Origin: Woronichinia naegeliana WA131
GTDB taxonomy: Bacteria > Cyanobacteriota > Cyanobacteriia > Cyanobacteriales > Microcystaceae
Length of the DNA: 64,000 nt
Direction of reading: 5' to 3'
Assembly (NCBI GenBank): GCA_025370055.1
Contig: CP073041.1
Coordinates: forward strand, 7,596,272 to 7,660,271
In this document: in pieces, positions 54,363-63,597 of the stretch
Layout: each line of letters begins with the position of its first letter
Numbering within the stretch: the first letter of the stretch is position 1
Program-made: the position numbers and the translations under genes
Notes under the pieces: generated by a model
The model's input: only the letters and a program-made list of their open reading frames with translations
Told to the model about the DNA's origin: nothing
Database searches by the model: none

Positions 54363-55500
54363 TATAGACTTACTTTTTTGTATGACTATGCTGACGTTAA
54401 ACTTCTTAGACCAAAAGACCAAGAAAGAGCTACAAAAAGCCCTTAAAACGGAAGAGCACGCAGTTACAAGAGAGAGAATATTGATTATGTTACTGAGAAA
54501 TGAAGGAAAAACGTATGATGAAATATCAGGATTATTAGGATGTTGCAAACGACAAGTGTGGTACTGGTGCAATAATGGAAATCCGAAAGAGATAGAAAGC
54601 TTAAGAGACAAAAGAAAAAAAGGAAATCACAGGAAAGTAACAGAAGAATACATAGAGAAATTGACGGAGATAATAATCAAAGAGCCTGAAGAGTTTGGAT
54701 ATGAATTTGGAAGTTGGACAGTAGCAAGACTATCAACTCATATGGAAAAAGAAACGGGTATATTGTTAGGAAATACACAACTTAGAAATATGCTTAAAAA
54801 AAAGCGATTTGTCTACATCTGGGCAAAATATAGTCTAGAAGATAAAAAAGATGAGCAAAAAAGAGAGGAATTTAGAAAGAAAGTTGAAGAGTACAAGAAG
54901 CTTTTGAAAGAAAAGCCAGAATCAATCCAGATATGGTTTTGGGATGAAAGTGGCTTCAGCTTAAGAGTAATACGGAGAAAACATTGGACAAAAAAAGGAA
55001 AGCGTAAAAAAGTGAGGGGAGATAGAAGAAAAGGAAGAGTCAATGTAATGGGTGGTATTAGATATACTGACAAAAAACGGTGGGTTGATTTGATTCCCAC
55101 TGGTAACTCTCAGAACTTCAAGAGTGTATTATTAAAATTGTACAAAGACATACAAAGAGAATGGATAGAACAAGGAAATAAAAAAGAAGACTTTGAAAAG
55201 AATGGTCCGAAGATTGTGATTATTTTAGATAATGCGAGCTTCCACAAAAAGCAAGAAATTCTAGACGAGAGCACGGAAGAAATGCCAAACATTATTTTGG
55301 AGTTTTTACCCCCCTATAGTCCCGATTATAATTTAATGGAATTGGTATGGCATTCAGCAAAAGAATATATTGCAAATAAATTATTCAAATCAATTGAAGA
55401 ATTAGAATCTCTCATCCATAAACTTCTTAATGAAGGTGGATTGACAATATGTTGGGGACGTAAAATCAAAAACAAGGGCTCAAGTATTATTGCAAGTTAA
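54363..55500 (+). mobile_element. IS630-family element, ends uncertain
   Basis: Carries an intact IS630-type transposase. The left boundary coincides with the end of ISKra4 copy C, and the right end is close to the transposase stop. Weakly similar ends (ACTTAC ... and complement of ACTTGC ...) can be seen, and TA at both junctions fits the TA target of this family, but inverted repeats are poor. Confidence 0.55.
54382..55500 (+). CDS. IS630-family transposase
   Basis: 372 residues. N-terminal helix-turn-helix (TYDEISGLLGCCKRQVWYWC), then a DDE domain with WFWDESGFSL (first Asp), IVIILDNASFHKK (second) and PPYSPDYNLMELVWHSAKEY (Glu of the DDE/DD34E pattern). No frameshift is present, unlike many IS630 copies. 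The C-terminus WGRKIKNKGSS is typical. Confidence 0.88.
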   Translation: MTMLTLNFLDQKTKKELQKALKTEEHAVTRERILIMLLRNEGKTYDEISGLLGCCKRQVWYWCNNGNPKEIESLRDKRKKGNHRKVTEEYIEKLTEIIIKEPEEFGYEFGSWTVARLSTHMEKETGILLGNTQLRNMLKKKRFVYIWAKYSLEDKKDEQKREEFRKKVEEYKKLLKEKPESIQIWFWDESGFSLRVIRRKHWTKKGKRKKVRGDRRKGRVNVMGGIRYTDKKRWVDLIPTGNSQNFKSVLLKLYKDIQREWIEQGNKKEDFEKNGPKIVIILDNASFHKKQEILDESTEEMPNIILEFLPPYSPDYNLMELVWHSAKEYIANKLFKSIEELESLIHKLLNEGGLTICWGRKIKNKGSSIIAS

Positions 55501-55690
55501 ACTGATGACAGCTTAGAACACAATTTTGGACATGGTGACCACCATCTTGCTACCTTTTTGCTCACCTTAAATTTACTGGCTTTCTTGTTTCACACCGTTT
55601 TACAGCTTTTAGATGAGTCCTACCAACGTATCCGACTACTTTTAGGGACTCGAAGATGCTTTTTTTCCCATTTACGCACTCTTACTACCT

Positions 55691-57379
55691 AGGGCTTGCT
55701 GAAAAAAGCTGAAACCTTTACGGAGAAAAATAGTAGGCGAATTAAGAACCGCTAGAATGCACGAAAATAGGGTAGAATGCCTCAAAACCATTGCATTAAG
55801 AAGAGAGAAAGCAGATGTACCGAAAGCAACAGTACTCAATTGAAACACCAGAAAACTTGAAAAATCTGTTCGGCGGGCAGTTAGACGAAGAAAATCGTTG
55901 GATAGAAATGTCAAAAATGATTCCCTGGGAAGAATATGAGGAAGAATATGCAAAAAACTTCACAGAAAAAAAAGGAGCCCCAGCCAAATCATTTAGAATG
56001 GCATTAGGAGCATTAATTATCAAAGAAATTTCAGGAAAAAGTGACAGAGAAACAGTAGAACAAATAAAAGAGAACCCTTATTTACAGTACTTTATAGGAA
56101 TGGAAAGCTATAGTAGCAAAGAAGCATTTAGTGCGTCAATGATGGTTCATTTTCGTAAAAAAATAGGAATGGAATTAATAAATAAAATTAATAAAGAAAT
56201 AGAAAAAAAGCGACGGGTGTAGCGTCAGAAAAAAAAGAAAATGAAGGAAAGTTATTGTTAGATGCGACTTGTACACCAGCAGATATAAAATATCCAACGG
56301 ATATAGGAATATTGAATGATGCCAGAGAAAAAACAGAAAAAATAATAGATAAGCTGTATGAAGAAATAAAAGAGAAAAGGAAAGAAAAGCCGAGGACTTA
56401 TAGGGAAGTGGCAAGAAAAGAGTACTTAGCCATAGCAAAAAAACGTCGTGTGTCAAAAAAAGAAAGAAGAAAAGGAACAAAAAAACAACTAGGATATATA
56501 AAAAGAAACTTGTCTGATATAGAAAAAATGATAGAAGAGGGAGCAAAGTTAGAAAAACTAACGAAAAAAGAGCAAGAAGAGCTTGTAACGATAGGAAAAG
56601 TGTATGAGCAACAGTTAGAAATGTATGAAAAAAAGACAAATAAAGTAGAAAACAGAATTGTGAGTGTAAGCCAACCTCACGTGCGTCCAATAGTGCGTGG
56701 AAAAGCGGGAAAAGCAGTAGAGTTTGGAGCTAAAATATCGGCAAGTAATGTGAATGGCTTTGTCTTCTTAGACAAATTAAGTTGGGATAATTACAACGAA
56801 TCGGGAGATTTACAAGCGCGAATAGAAGAATATAAAAGGGAAACAGGATGTTATCCGGAATCGGTTCATGTGGATAAAATCTATCGAACAAAAGCGAATC
56901 GAGCTTATTGTAAAGAAAGGGATATAAGAATGAGTGGTCCCCGATTGGGAAGACCGCCGAAAGAGGTGAGCAAAGAAAAAAAGAAAGAGGCACGCTCAGA
57001 TGAAAGAGTGCGTAATGCCATTGAGGGTAAATTCGGACAGGGAAAGAGGAAATTTAGTCTTGGTCGAGTGATGGCCAAACTACCTGAGACCTCGGAAACG
57101 GTAATTGCGATGAACTTTTTGGTAATGAATCTTTCTACTCTACTTCAGAAGACAAAAAGTAAAAAGTTGTAGAGTCGTTTTTCTTGTGAAAAATGGTGTT
57201 AATTTTCCTCTCTTTTGTGAGGAGTGATTTGTGTTGACCTTTTTAGACAGAAAGGAACAATAGATTAAACAAAATCTGTATTTTGATTTGTTTCCATAAG
57301 GATAAGTTATCTATGCTTTTTCAGTCCATACTTCCCTAACCCACATTTCTTTCGTTTTTTGACTTTTTCAGCAAGCCCT
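55691..57379 (+). mobile_element. IS5/IS1182-like element, copy 1, complete
   Basis: 1689 bases with inverted repeats AGGGCTTGCTGAAAAA and complement. Flanked by a short duplication ACCT (55687-55690 and 57380-57383). Inserted in the older transposase remnant. A second, damaged copy is at 60908-63589. Confidence 0.85.
55815..57172 (+). CDS. IS5/IS1182-like transposase, two frames joined by -1 shift
   Basis: Frame 1 (55815-56222) has the DUF772-type N-terminal domain: GAPAKSFRMALGALIIKE and ENPYLQYFIGM. Frame 2 continues to 57172 and is open upstream through ATGVASEKKENEGKLLLDATCTPADIKYPTD. The offset is -1 and the join is at A_AAA_AAG (56204-56210), the slippery heptamer used by dnaX, so programmed frameshifting is likely. 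The catalytic part has LLDATCTP, VHVDKIYRTKANR and the acidic RVRNAIEGKFGQGKRKFSLGRV. Much of the middle is a lysine-rich coil. Confidence 0.82.
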
Positions 57380-57381
57380 AC

Positions 57382-58908
57382 CTATTTTGTCTTTGATAGC
57401 TGGCAACACCTTCTTGATTTTATGCTTGAGCCATTTGACTGGACAGTGGGAAGTTTATGGATGGCAGAGAAGGTAATGACTATGCGGCCAAAGATAAGTC
57501 TATCAGGACTTGGAAAAGGGTCAAGTTTAGCGGCAAGGAATTTAGGCAAAAGCAGACTAGGTGGACTTTGAGGAAAAATCATTGGGGCTTGATGTTGGAT
57601 GGCTAGTTGAGCAATGCGTTCACTAGGATAGCCATGGGAGGGTAGAGTCCGAAACCAGCGAGGGAAATTAGCCCAAATCCCCTGGGGTAACTCTAAGGAA
57701 AGAATTTGAAGTAAGCCGAGAACAATGACATGAAGATTAACAAAACGCTCAAAGGCTTCTACTTTGTTTAAAATCTGAGTCTGAACAGTTTGGGGATAGT
57801 CAGGGAGGATAAGATTGCTAGGCCAGGTCGGTAAAGTAGGAAGAGCCTTAAGCCAAAAACGATAGGCAAAGCCGCCCAAAAGATGGATTAATTGACGAAA
57901 AGTGACTTCAATCTTAAATCGGAGACCGTAAGCGGCAATAATCTCAGGTCCAGTCAAACAGAGGTCAGTAGAAAGCAGAATCAGTCTTTGTCCGTTGGGC
58001 AATTGGGTGAGGACAAACTTAACGAGCTGATGGGGACTATCCCAGTGGAACTCAAAGCACTGATAAGAAACGGAGACTTGTTGACCATAGAGCCAGACTT
58101 TAGCGGTGGGAAAATCCTCCACAAGAGCAAACAGGCTTTCTAGTTTTATTGAACTCCCCCAAAGCCGTGGTCGTCCTTTCCCCCTCAAGGTCGGAACGGA
58201 AGAAAAGGGAGCATATGCCACTGTAGAGCAACGCACTCGGGTGATGAGATGCAAGGCATTTTGGCGAAAACTTTTGAGCACTGCTCCACAAGCGAAGTAA
58301 GCATCCAAAATCACATAGCTTCCCGCCTCTGCGTAGGTAGTGCAAAGCTCCCCCATTTTCGTGACTAGAGTAGTCTTCTCTTTTTTGCTGCCTTTTTTCC
58401 CTTCCTTTGCCGTTACTTTGGACTTGATGCCATCGTCTAGCCGCAACACTAAGGGCAAGGCAAAGCAGGCTTTTCCTGCTTCCACCAAAACACTCAAGGC
58501 ATTGAAGTAATGCCCCCTTATCCATTCTGGCTTCGCCACATTTCCGGATTCTTGGTGTAGTCGTTTTACCCCTGGCATCTTGCGCCCTTCTTTCCCCACT
58601 TTGATTCCATCCCCCACATACACTCGTTTTTCCTTGATTCGATATAGATTTTCATGCTGACTTACCCACTTCGACCATCCCAAGGTCAGTCCTTTGACGT
58701 TAAATGCCTTGGATTCAAACCAATGTAGTGCCTGATGGTAGTAGCTCTCTGTTAACCCTAAGGCATTGACATAGCTTGTTATTGCGCTCGGTTGGCTGTT
58801 GAGCACTACTCCCCAGGCTAATAGGATAAACCATTGGTACGTTGCTTCTCGGCTAAAGGCGGGACGGAGATTCTCTAGGATTTGCTCTAGTCGCTGACAT
58901 AGTTGCAT
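57382..58908 (-). CDS. Transposase of 1.6-kb IS, C-terminus extended by frameshift (copy 2)
   Basis: 508 codons. Residues 1-470 match the intact copy at 61989-63416. One extra base in the codons after PSPDRL shifts the frame, so the native stop at 57480-57482 is missed and translation runs about 33 residues past the element end into the older transposase remnant. The catalytic core is intact, so activity may persist. Copy 3 ends normally with RLTLAA. Confidence 0.82.
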   Translation of the reverse strand: MQLCQRLEQILENLRPAFSREATYQWFILLAWGVVLNSQPSAITSYVNALGLTESYYHQALHWFESKAFNVKGLTLGWSKWVSQHENLYRIKEKRVYVGDGIKVGKEGRKMPGVKRLHQESGNVAKPEWIRGHYFNALSVLVEAGKACFALPLVLRLDDGIKSKVTAKEGKKGSKKEKTTLVTKMGELCTTYAEAGSYVILDAYFACGAVLKSFRQNALHLITRVRCSTVAYAPFSSVPTLRGKGRPRLWGSSIKLESLFALVEDFPTAKVWLYGQQVSVSYQCFEFHWDSPHQLVKFVLTQLPNGQRLILLSTDLCLTGPEIIAAYGLRFKIEVTFRQLIHLLGGFAYRFWLKALPTLPTWPSNLILPDYPQTVQTQILNKVEAFERFVNLHVIVLGLLQILSLELPQGIWANFPRWFRTLPSHGYPSERIAQLAIQHQAPMIFPQSPPSLLLPKFLAAKLDPFPSPDRLIFGRIVITFSAIHKLPTVQSNGSSIKSRRCCQLSKTK

Positions 58909-59035
58909 AATTGATAGATAGCACTGGCTATCGATTTTCTATATCAGCCAGTTTCGGACATAACGGCACTCTTGGGTATCGCATGTCCGATTTTCTTTTC
59001 TCACTTACCCTGCTCGAGAACTTCCCACTGTCCAG
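57439..59035 (-). mobile_element. 1.6-kb IS (IS4-superfamily-like), copy 2
   Basis: 1597 bases, inverted repeats CTGGACAGTGGGAAGTT, 8-base duplication CCATTTGA at 57431-57438 and 59036-59043. It splits the older transposase remnant. Confidence 0.92.
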
Positions 59036-59194
59036 CCATTTGACTCTCTGCCCGCCACTAATTCCTCCTGATTTTTCAAATTTAGAATTGCTGAATAAAC
59101 TCACGGTCGCCTCATAAACAACGAATCAGGGCGGTGGGAAAAATCTTGAGCATCTCCTCGATAAAACGCATTCGTTCATCACTGTTAGAATTGC

Positions 59195-60431
59195 CAGGGC
59201 AAACGCATCTTATCCGAGTAAAACCTTAAGGAGATAGTCCTCGTCCCAACCAGCGCGTAGCCGTTTATTCTTGATACCAAGTTTCAGAGTATTTTCCTTT
59301 GTGAGCAAGTTAAGAGCGATATGGCGTAAGACGGCTAAATTCTCAGGAGCAAAATCCTTACGAATGCGACAAGCATCCTCGTTGAAGGCCAAGTCTAGAA
59401 CCCAATGTAAAGAGTTTTCTATCAACCAATGACTACGAACAGATTGGGATAATTTTTGAGCATTACTCGGCAGGCTACTGATATAGTAGCGAGTCTCATA
59501 CTCTGTTTTGTCTTTCAATCGTCTCTCCGCTTTAATCATACAGATGCTCGTCAACTTTGCCCATTTCTCCCCACCCAGCAAAAATTCTGTTTGTTCCATC
59601 GTCCAGCAACGGCGAATTTCAATCCGTCCATGTCCCTTGTCTATTGTTTGATGAAAATCATGCTTAATTCCCACAAAATTAACCGATTGAGCATGAGCAA
59701 ATAATTGTTCAACATCCTCACATAAATTACCTTGATTGCCTTTCAATGCCAAAACATAATCTCCCCCTCGCCCTACTATCTGTTGGGCAATCTTTGTCTG
59801 AGTTCCCATGGCATCAATCGTTACGATACAACCTTTGACCTCTAGCATTTTCAGGAGTTTAGGAATCGCCGTGATTTCATTCGATTTGCTTTCCACCTTG
59901 CACTGTCCTAGTACTAGACGATTTGCTGTTGCCCATGCACTTACCATCTGAATTGCGCCCTTTCCGTTGGCATTGTCATAGGAGTGGCGAAGGGTTTTGC
60001 CGTCAATCGCTATCACTTCTCCTTCACTTACCTCCGCTATACTTTTGACCCAATGCAGAAAACAGTCTTGAAATTGCTCTGGATTCAGACTAGCAAATAC
60101 ACGCGCAAACGTATCGTCGGAGGGGATGCCATTCGGCAATTCCAAAATTTTTTTTAGCCATTGATGTTTAGCCTTGCCGAAACTTTCCATGGCTACCCAA
60201 CCTTCTGCTCCACAAATGACGGCTAAGATGGCAATCGTTAGAATATCAATGAGTTTATGCCGTTTTGTTCGTTCGATGCGAGGGTCATCTATTTCGGCAA
60301 AGTGTTCTACCAGTCTATATTTGGGTCGGAGTTTCATCGCTTTTGTTTTCTATGCACTTTCCCTTATTTTCCCTTATCCATCCCTCTATAATGTTCTTGT
60401 ATCTGTATCATTTTTAGATGCGTTCGCCCTG
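59195..60431 (-). mobile_element. ISAs1-family insertion sequence, complete
   Basis: 1237 bases with ends CAGGGCAAACGCATCT and complement of CAGGGCGAACGCATCT. Flanked by a 10-base duplication TTAGAATTGC at 59185-59194 and 60432-60441. The same 10 bases also occur at 59082-59091. Confidence 0.92.
59210..60337 (-). CDS. ISAs1-family transposase
   Basis: 375 residues, intact: [22 protein letters not shown] at the N-terminus, catalytic [22 protein letters not shown] and [27 protein letters not shown] at the C-terminus, all family hallmarks. No frameshift. Length matches the family (about 370). Confidence 0.93.
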   Translation of the reverse strand: MKLRPKYRLVEHFAEIDDPRIERTKRHKLIDILTIAILAVICGAEGWVAMESFGKAKHQWLKKILELPNGIPSDDTFARVFASLNPEQFQDCFLHWVKSIAEVSEGEVIAIDGKTLRHSYDNANGKGAIQMVSAWATANRLVLGQCKVESKSNEITAIPKLLKMLEVKGCIVTIDAMGTQTKIAQQIVGRGGDYVLALKGNQGNLCEDVEQLFAHAQSVNFVGIKHDFHQTIDKGHGRIEIRRCWTMEQTEFLLGGEKWAKLTSICMIKAERRLKDKTEYETRYYISSLPSNAQKLSQSVRSHWLIENSLHWVLDLAFNEDACRIRKDFAPENLAVLRHIALNLLTKENTLKLGIKNKRLRAGWDEDYLLKVLLG

Positions 60432-60907
60432 TTAGAATTGCCCTTTTTCTTGCTAAGCATCCACCACAAGATGGGAATGGCTACTCCTTCATGGACAATG
60501 CCGACAGTGAGGATATTATAATCATGACTGCCAAACTCCCAGGTTGTGCGGTCAATACTTAATACCCAAGGTTGAGGGATATCCAGCCAACTGACTACAA
60601 TACGGGCAATGTGATGGTAATCCAGCTCAAATCCTGAGAAAAAGCGTTGTAAGCGTTTGTAATGAGAATCCACCAATGCCCGACCTTCAAAACCCAGGGC
60701 CAATTCTTTAAGGTTAACCGTTTTCACTTTGAGGAGGGCGAGTAAGAACAAGGCTAGGAAGGAGAGTCTGGCACCATGCCATCCCAAATGGGGTTTTAGG
60801 GCTTGTTTCAATGCGTTATATTGGTTCATGGGTTTTCTTACATTACGTTCATCTTCCATGAAACCCCTTTCTCGTATACTTTTCAAGCCTTTTGTCCTGT
60901 ACTTAGG

Positions 60908-61813
60908 CGACTTGTACACCAGCAGATATAAAATATCCAACGGATATAGGAATATTGAATGATGCAAGAGAAAAAACAGAAAAAATAATAGATAAGCGAT
61001 ATGAAGAAATAAAAGAGAAAAGGAAAGAAAAGCCGAGGACTTATAGGGAAGTGGCAAGAAAAGAGTACTTAGCCATAGCAAAAAAACGTCGTGTGTCAAA
61101 AAAAGAAAGAAGAAAAGGAACAAAAAAACAACTAGGATATATAAAAAGAAACTTGTCTGATATAGAAAAAATGATAGAAGAGGGAGCAAAGTTAGAAAAA
61201 CTAACGAAAAAAGAGCAAGAAGAGCTTGTAACGATAGGAAAAGTGTATGAGCAACAGTTAGAAATGTATGAAAAAAAGACAAATAAAGTAGAAAACAGAA
61301 TCGTGAGTGTAAGCCAACCTCACGTGCGTCCAATAGTGCGTGGAAAAGCGGGAAAAGCAGTAGAGTTTGGAGCTAAAATATCGGCAAGTAATGTGAATGG
61401 CTTTGTCTTCTTAGACAAATTAAGTTGGGATAATTACAACGAATCGGGATTTACAAGCGCGAATAGAAGAATATAAAAAGGAAACAGGATGTTATCCGGA
61501 ATCGGTTCATGTGGATAAAATCTATCGAACAAAAGCGAATCGAGCTTATTGTAAAGAAAGGGATATAAGAATGAGTGGTCCCCGATTGGGAAGACCGCCG
61601 AAAGAGGTGAGCAAAGAAAAAAAGAAAGAGGCACGCTCAGATGAAAGAGTGCGTAATGCCATTGAGGGTAAATTCGGACAGGGAAAGAGGAAATTTAGTC
61701 TTGGTCGAGTGATGGCCAAACTACTTGAGACCTCGGAAACGGTAATTGCGATGAACTTTTTGGTAATGAATCTTTCTACTCTACTTCAGAAAACAAAAAG
61801 TAAAAAGTTGTAG
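60908..61813 (+). pseudogene. IS5/IS1182-like transposase remnant (copy 2)
   Basis: Same second frame as copy 1 but without its start. Two bases are missing near 61448 (NYNESG then a shifted frame), so the reading frame breaks before VDKIYRTKANR, which is present in another frame from 61511. Nonfunctional. Confidence 0.85.
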
Positions 61814-61861
61814 AGTCGTTTTTCTTGTGAAAAATGGTGTTAATTTTCCTCTCTTTTGTGA

Positions 61862-63457
61862 CTGGACAGTGGGAAGTTCTCGAGCAGGGTAAGTGAGAAA
61901 AGAAAATCGGACATGCGATACCCAAGAGTGCCGTTATGTCCGAAACTGGCTGATATAGAAAATCGATAGCCAGTGCTATCTATCAATTATGCAACTATGT
62001 CAGCGACTAGAGCAAATCCTAGAGAATCTCCGTCCCGCCTTTAGCCGAGAAGCAACGTACCAATGGTTTATCCTATTAGCCTGGGGAGTAGTGCTCAACA
62101 GCCAACCGAGCGCAATAACAAGCTATGTCAATGCCTTAGGGTTAACAGAGAGCTACTACCATCAGGCACTACATTGGTTTGAATCCAAGGCATTTAACGT
62201 CAAAGGACTGACCTTGGGATGGTCGAAGTGGGTAAGTCAGCATGAAAATCTATATCGAATCAAGGAAAAACGAGTGTATGTGGGGGATGGAATCAAAGTG
62301 GGGAAAGAAGGGCGCAAGATGCCAGGGGTAAAACGACTACACCAAGAATCCGGAAATGTGGCGAAGCCAGAATGGATAAGGGGGCATTACTTCAATGCCT
62401 TGAGTGTTTTGGTGGGAGCAGGAAAAGCCTGCTTTGCCTTGCCCTTAGTGTTGCGGCTAGACGATGGCATCAAGTCCAAAGCAACGGCAAAGGAAGGGAA
62501 AAAAGGCAGCAAAAAAGAGAAGACTACTCTAGTCACGAAAATGGGGGAGCTTTGCACTACCTACGCAGAGGCGGGAAGCTATGTGATTTTGGATGCTTAC
62601 TTCGCTTGTGGAGCAGTGCTCAAAAGTTTTCGCCAAAATGCCTTGCATCTCATCACCCGAGTGCGTTGCTCTACAGTGGCATATGCTCCCTTTTCTTCCG
62701 TTCCGACCTTGAGGGGGAAAGGACGACCACGGCTTTGGGGGAGTTCAATAAAACTAGAAAGCCTGTTTGCTCTTGTGGAGGATTTTCCCACCGCTAAAGT
62801 CTGGCTCTATGGTCAACAAGTCTCCGTTTCTTATCAGTGCTTTGAGTTCCACTGGGATAGTCCCCATCAGCTCGTTAAGTTTGTCCTCACCCAATTGCCC
62901 AACGGACAAAGACTGATTCTGCTTTCTACTGACCTCTGTTTGACTGGACCTGAGATTATTGCCGCTTACGGTCTCCGATTTAAGATTGAAGTCACTTTTC
63001 GTCAATTAATCCATCTTTTGGGCGGCTTTGCCTATCGTTTTTGGCTTAAGGCTCTTCCTACTTTACCGACCTGGCCTAGCAATCTTATCCTCCCTGACTA
63101 TCCCCAAACTGTTCAGACTCAGATTTTAAACAAAGTAGAAGCCTTTGAGCGTTTTGTTAATCTTCATGTCATTGTTCTCGGCTTACTTCAAATTCTTTCC
63201 TTAGAGTTACCCCAGGGGATTTGGGCTAATTTCCCTCGCTGGTTTCGGACTCTACCCTCCCATGGCTATCCTAGTGAACGCATTGCTCAACTAGCCATCC
63301 AACATCAAGCCCCAATGATTTTTCCTCAAAGTCCACCTAGTCTGCTTTTGCCTAAATTCCTTGCCGCTAAACTTGACCCTTTTCCAAGTCCTGATAGACT
63401 TACTTTGGCCGCATAGTCATTACCTTCTCTGCCATCCATAAACTTCCCACTGTCCAG
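61862..63457 (+). mobile_element. 1.6-kb IS (IS4-superfamily-like), copy 3
   Basis: 1596 bases, orientation opposite to copies 1 and 2. Inverted repeats as before; 8-base duplication TTTTGTGA at 61854-61861 and 63458-63465. Inserted in the noncoding tail of the damaged IS5-type copy 2. Confidence 0.92.
61989..63416 (+). CDS. Transposase of 1.6-kb IS, intact (copy 3)
   Basis: 475 residues with ATG at 61989. Segments that look catalytic: YVGDGIKVGKEGRKMPGVKR, SYVILDAYFACGAVLKSF and AYGLRFKIEVTFRQLIHLL, where the tyrosine, arginine and glutamate spacing (Y-2-R-3-E) fits the IS4 superfamily. I do not recognise the exact ISfinder family. This is the only copy of three without a visible lesion and is the likely source of activity. 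Confidence 0.85.
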   Translation: MQLCQRLEQILENLRPAFSREATYQWFILLAWGVVLNSQPSAITSYVNALGLTESYYHQALHWFESKAFNVKGLTLGWSKWVSQHENLYRIKEKRVYVGDGIKVGKEGRKMPGVKRLHQESGNVAKPEWIRGHYFNALSVLVGAGKACFALPLVLRLDDGIKSKATAKEGKKGSKKEKTTLVTKMGELCTTYAEAGSYVILDAYFACGAVLKSFRQNALHLITRVRCSTVAYAPFSSVPTLRGKGRPRLWGSSIKLESLFALVEDFPTAKVWLYGQQVSVSYQCFEFHWDSPHQLVKFVLTQLPNGQRLILLSTDLCLTGPEIIAAYGLRFKIEVTFRQLIHLLGGFAYRFWLKALPTLPTWPSNLILPDYPQTVQTQILNKVEAFERFVNLHVIVLGLLQILSLELPQGIWANFPRWFRTLPSHGYPSERIAQLAIQHQAPMIFPQSPPSLLLPKFLAAKLDPFPSPDRLTLAA

Positions 63458-63597
63458 TTTTGTGAGGAGTGATTTGTGTTGACCTTTTTAGACAGAAAGG
63501 AACAATAGATTAAATAAAATCTGTATTTTGATTTGTTTCCATAAGGATAAGTTATCTATGCTTTTTCAGTCCATACTTCCCTAACCCACAACCCACA

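Larger units (their letters stand above)
55501..59071 (+). pseudogene. C-terminal remnant of a transposase in three pieces
   Basis: The pieces are 55501-55690, 57384-57438 and 59044-59071, separated by an IS5-type and a 1.6-kb IS. Joined after removing each IS and one duplication, they read EHNFGHGDHHLATFLLTLNL ... GTRRCFFSHLRTLTT-YFVFDSWQHLLDFMLEPFD-SLPATNSS stop. The EHNFGHG block and the C-terminal FDxWxxLLxFML pattern are those of a large DDE transposase; only its last 90 or so residues remain. The oldest layer in this region. Confidence 0.75.
59082..60859 (-). pseudogene. N-terminal remnant of an IS4/IS10-like transposase, split by ISAs1
   Basis: The pieces are 60859-60432 and 59194-59082 on the minus strand. 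Start MEDERNVRKPMNQYNALKQ, then PWVLSIDRTTWEFGSHDYNIL with the first catalytic Asp and VHEGVAIPILWWMLSKKKGNSN, restored across the ISAs1 site into SDERMRFIEEMLKIFPTALIRCL, an in-frame TGA, and GDREF, after which it is truncated. Family assigned from the SIDRTxWxFG block. Confidence 0.75.
60908..63589 (+). mobile_element. IS5/IS1182-like element, copy 2, truncated and split
   Basis: Homology to copy 1 starts abruptly at GCGACTTGTACACC (60908), so the left end and the first frame are missing. The element continues to 61861, is interrupted by a 1.6-kb IS (61862-63457), and resumes 63466-63589 until the inverted ISKra4 copy D region. Confidence 0.85.

Noticed and set aside
56175-56690. Minus-strand open frame rich in F and L (171 codons), and a similar one at 60386-61333
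   Set aside because: They are antisense to the lysine-rich transposase coil; hydrophobic character is the mirror of AAA/GAA codons. Only the 60386-60859 part of the second has real transposase sequence.
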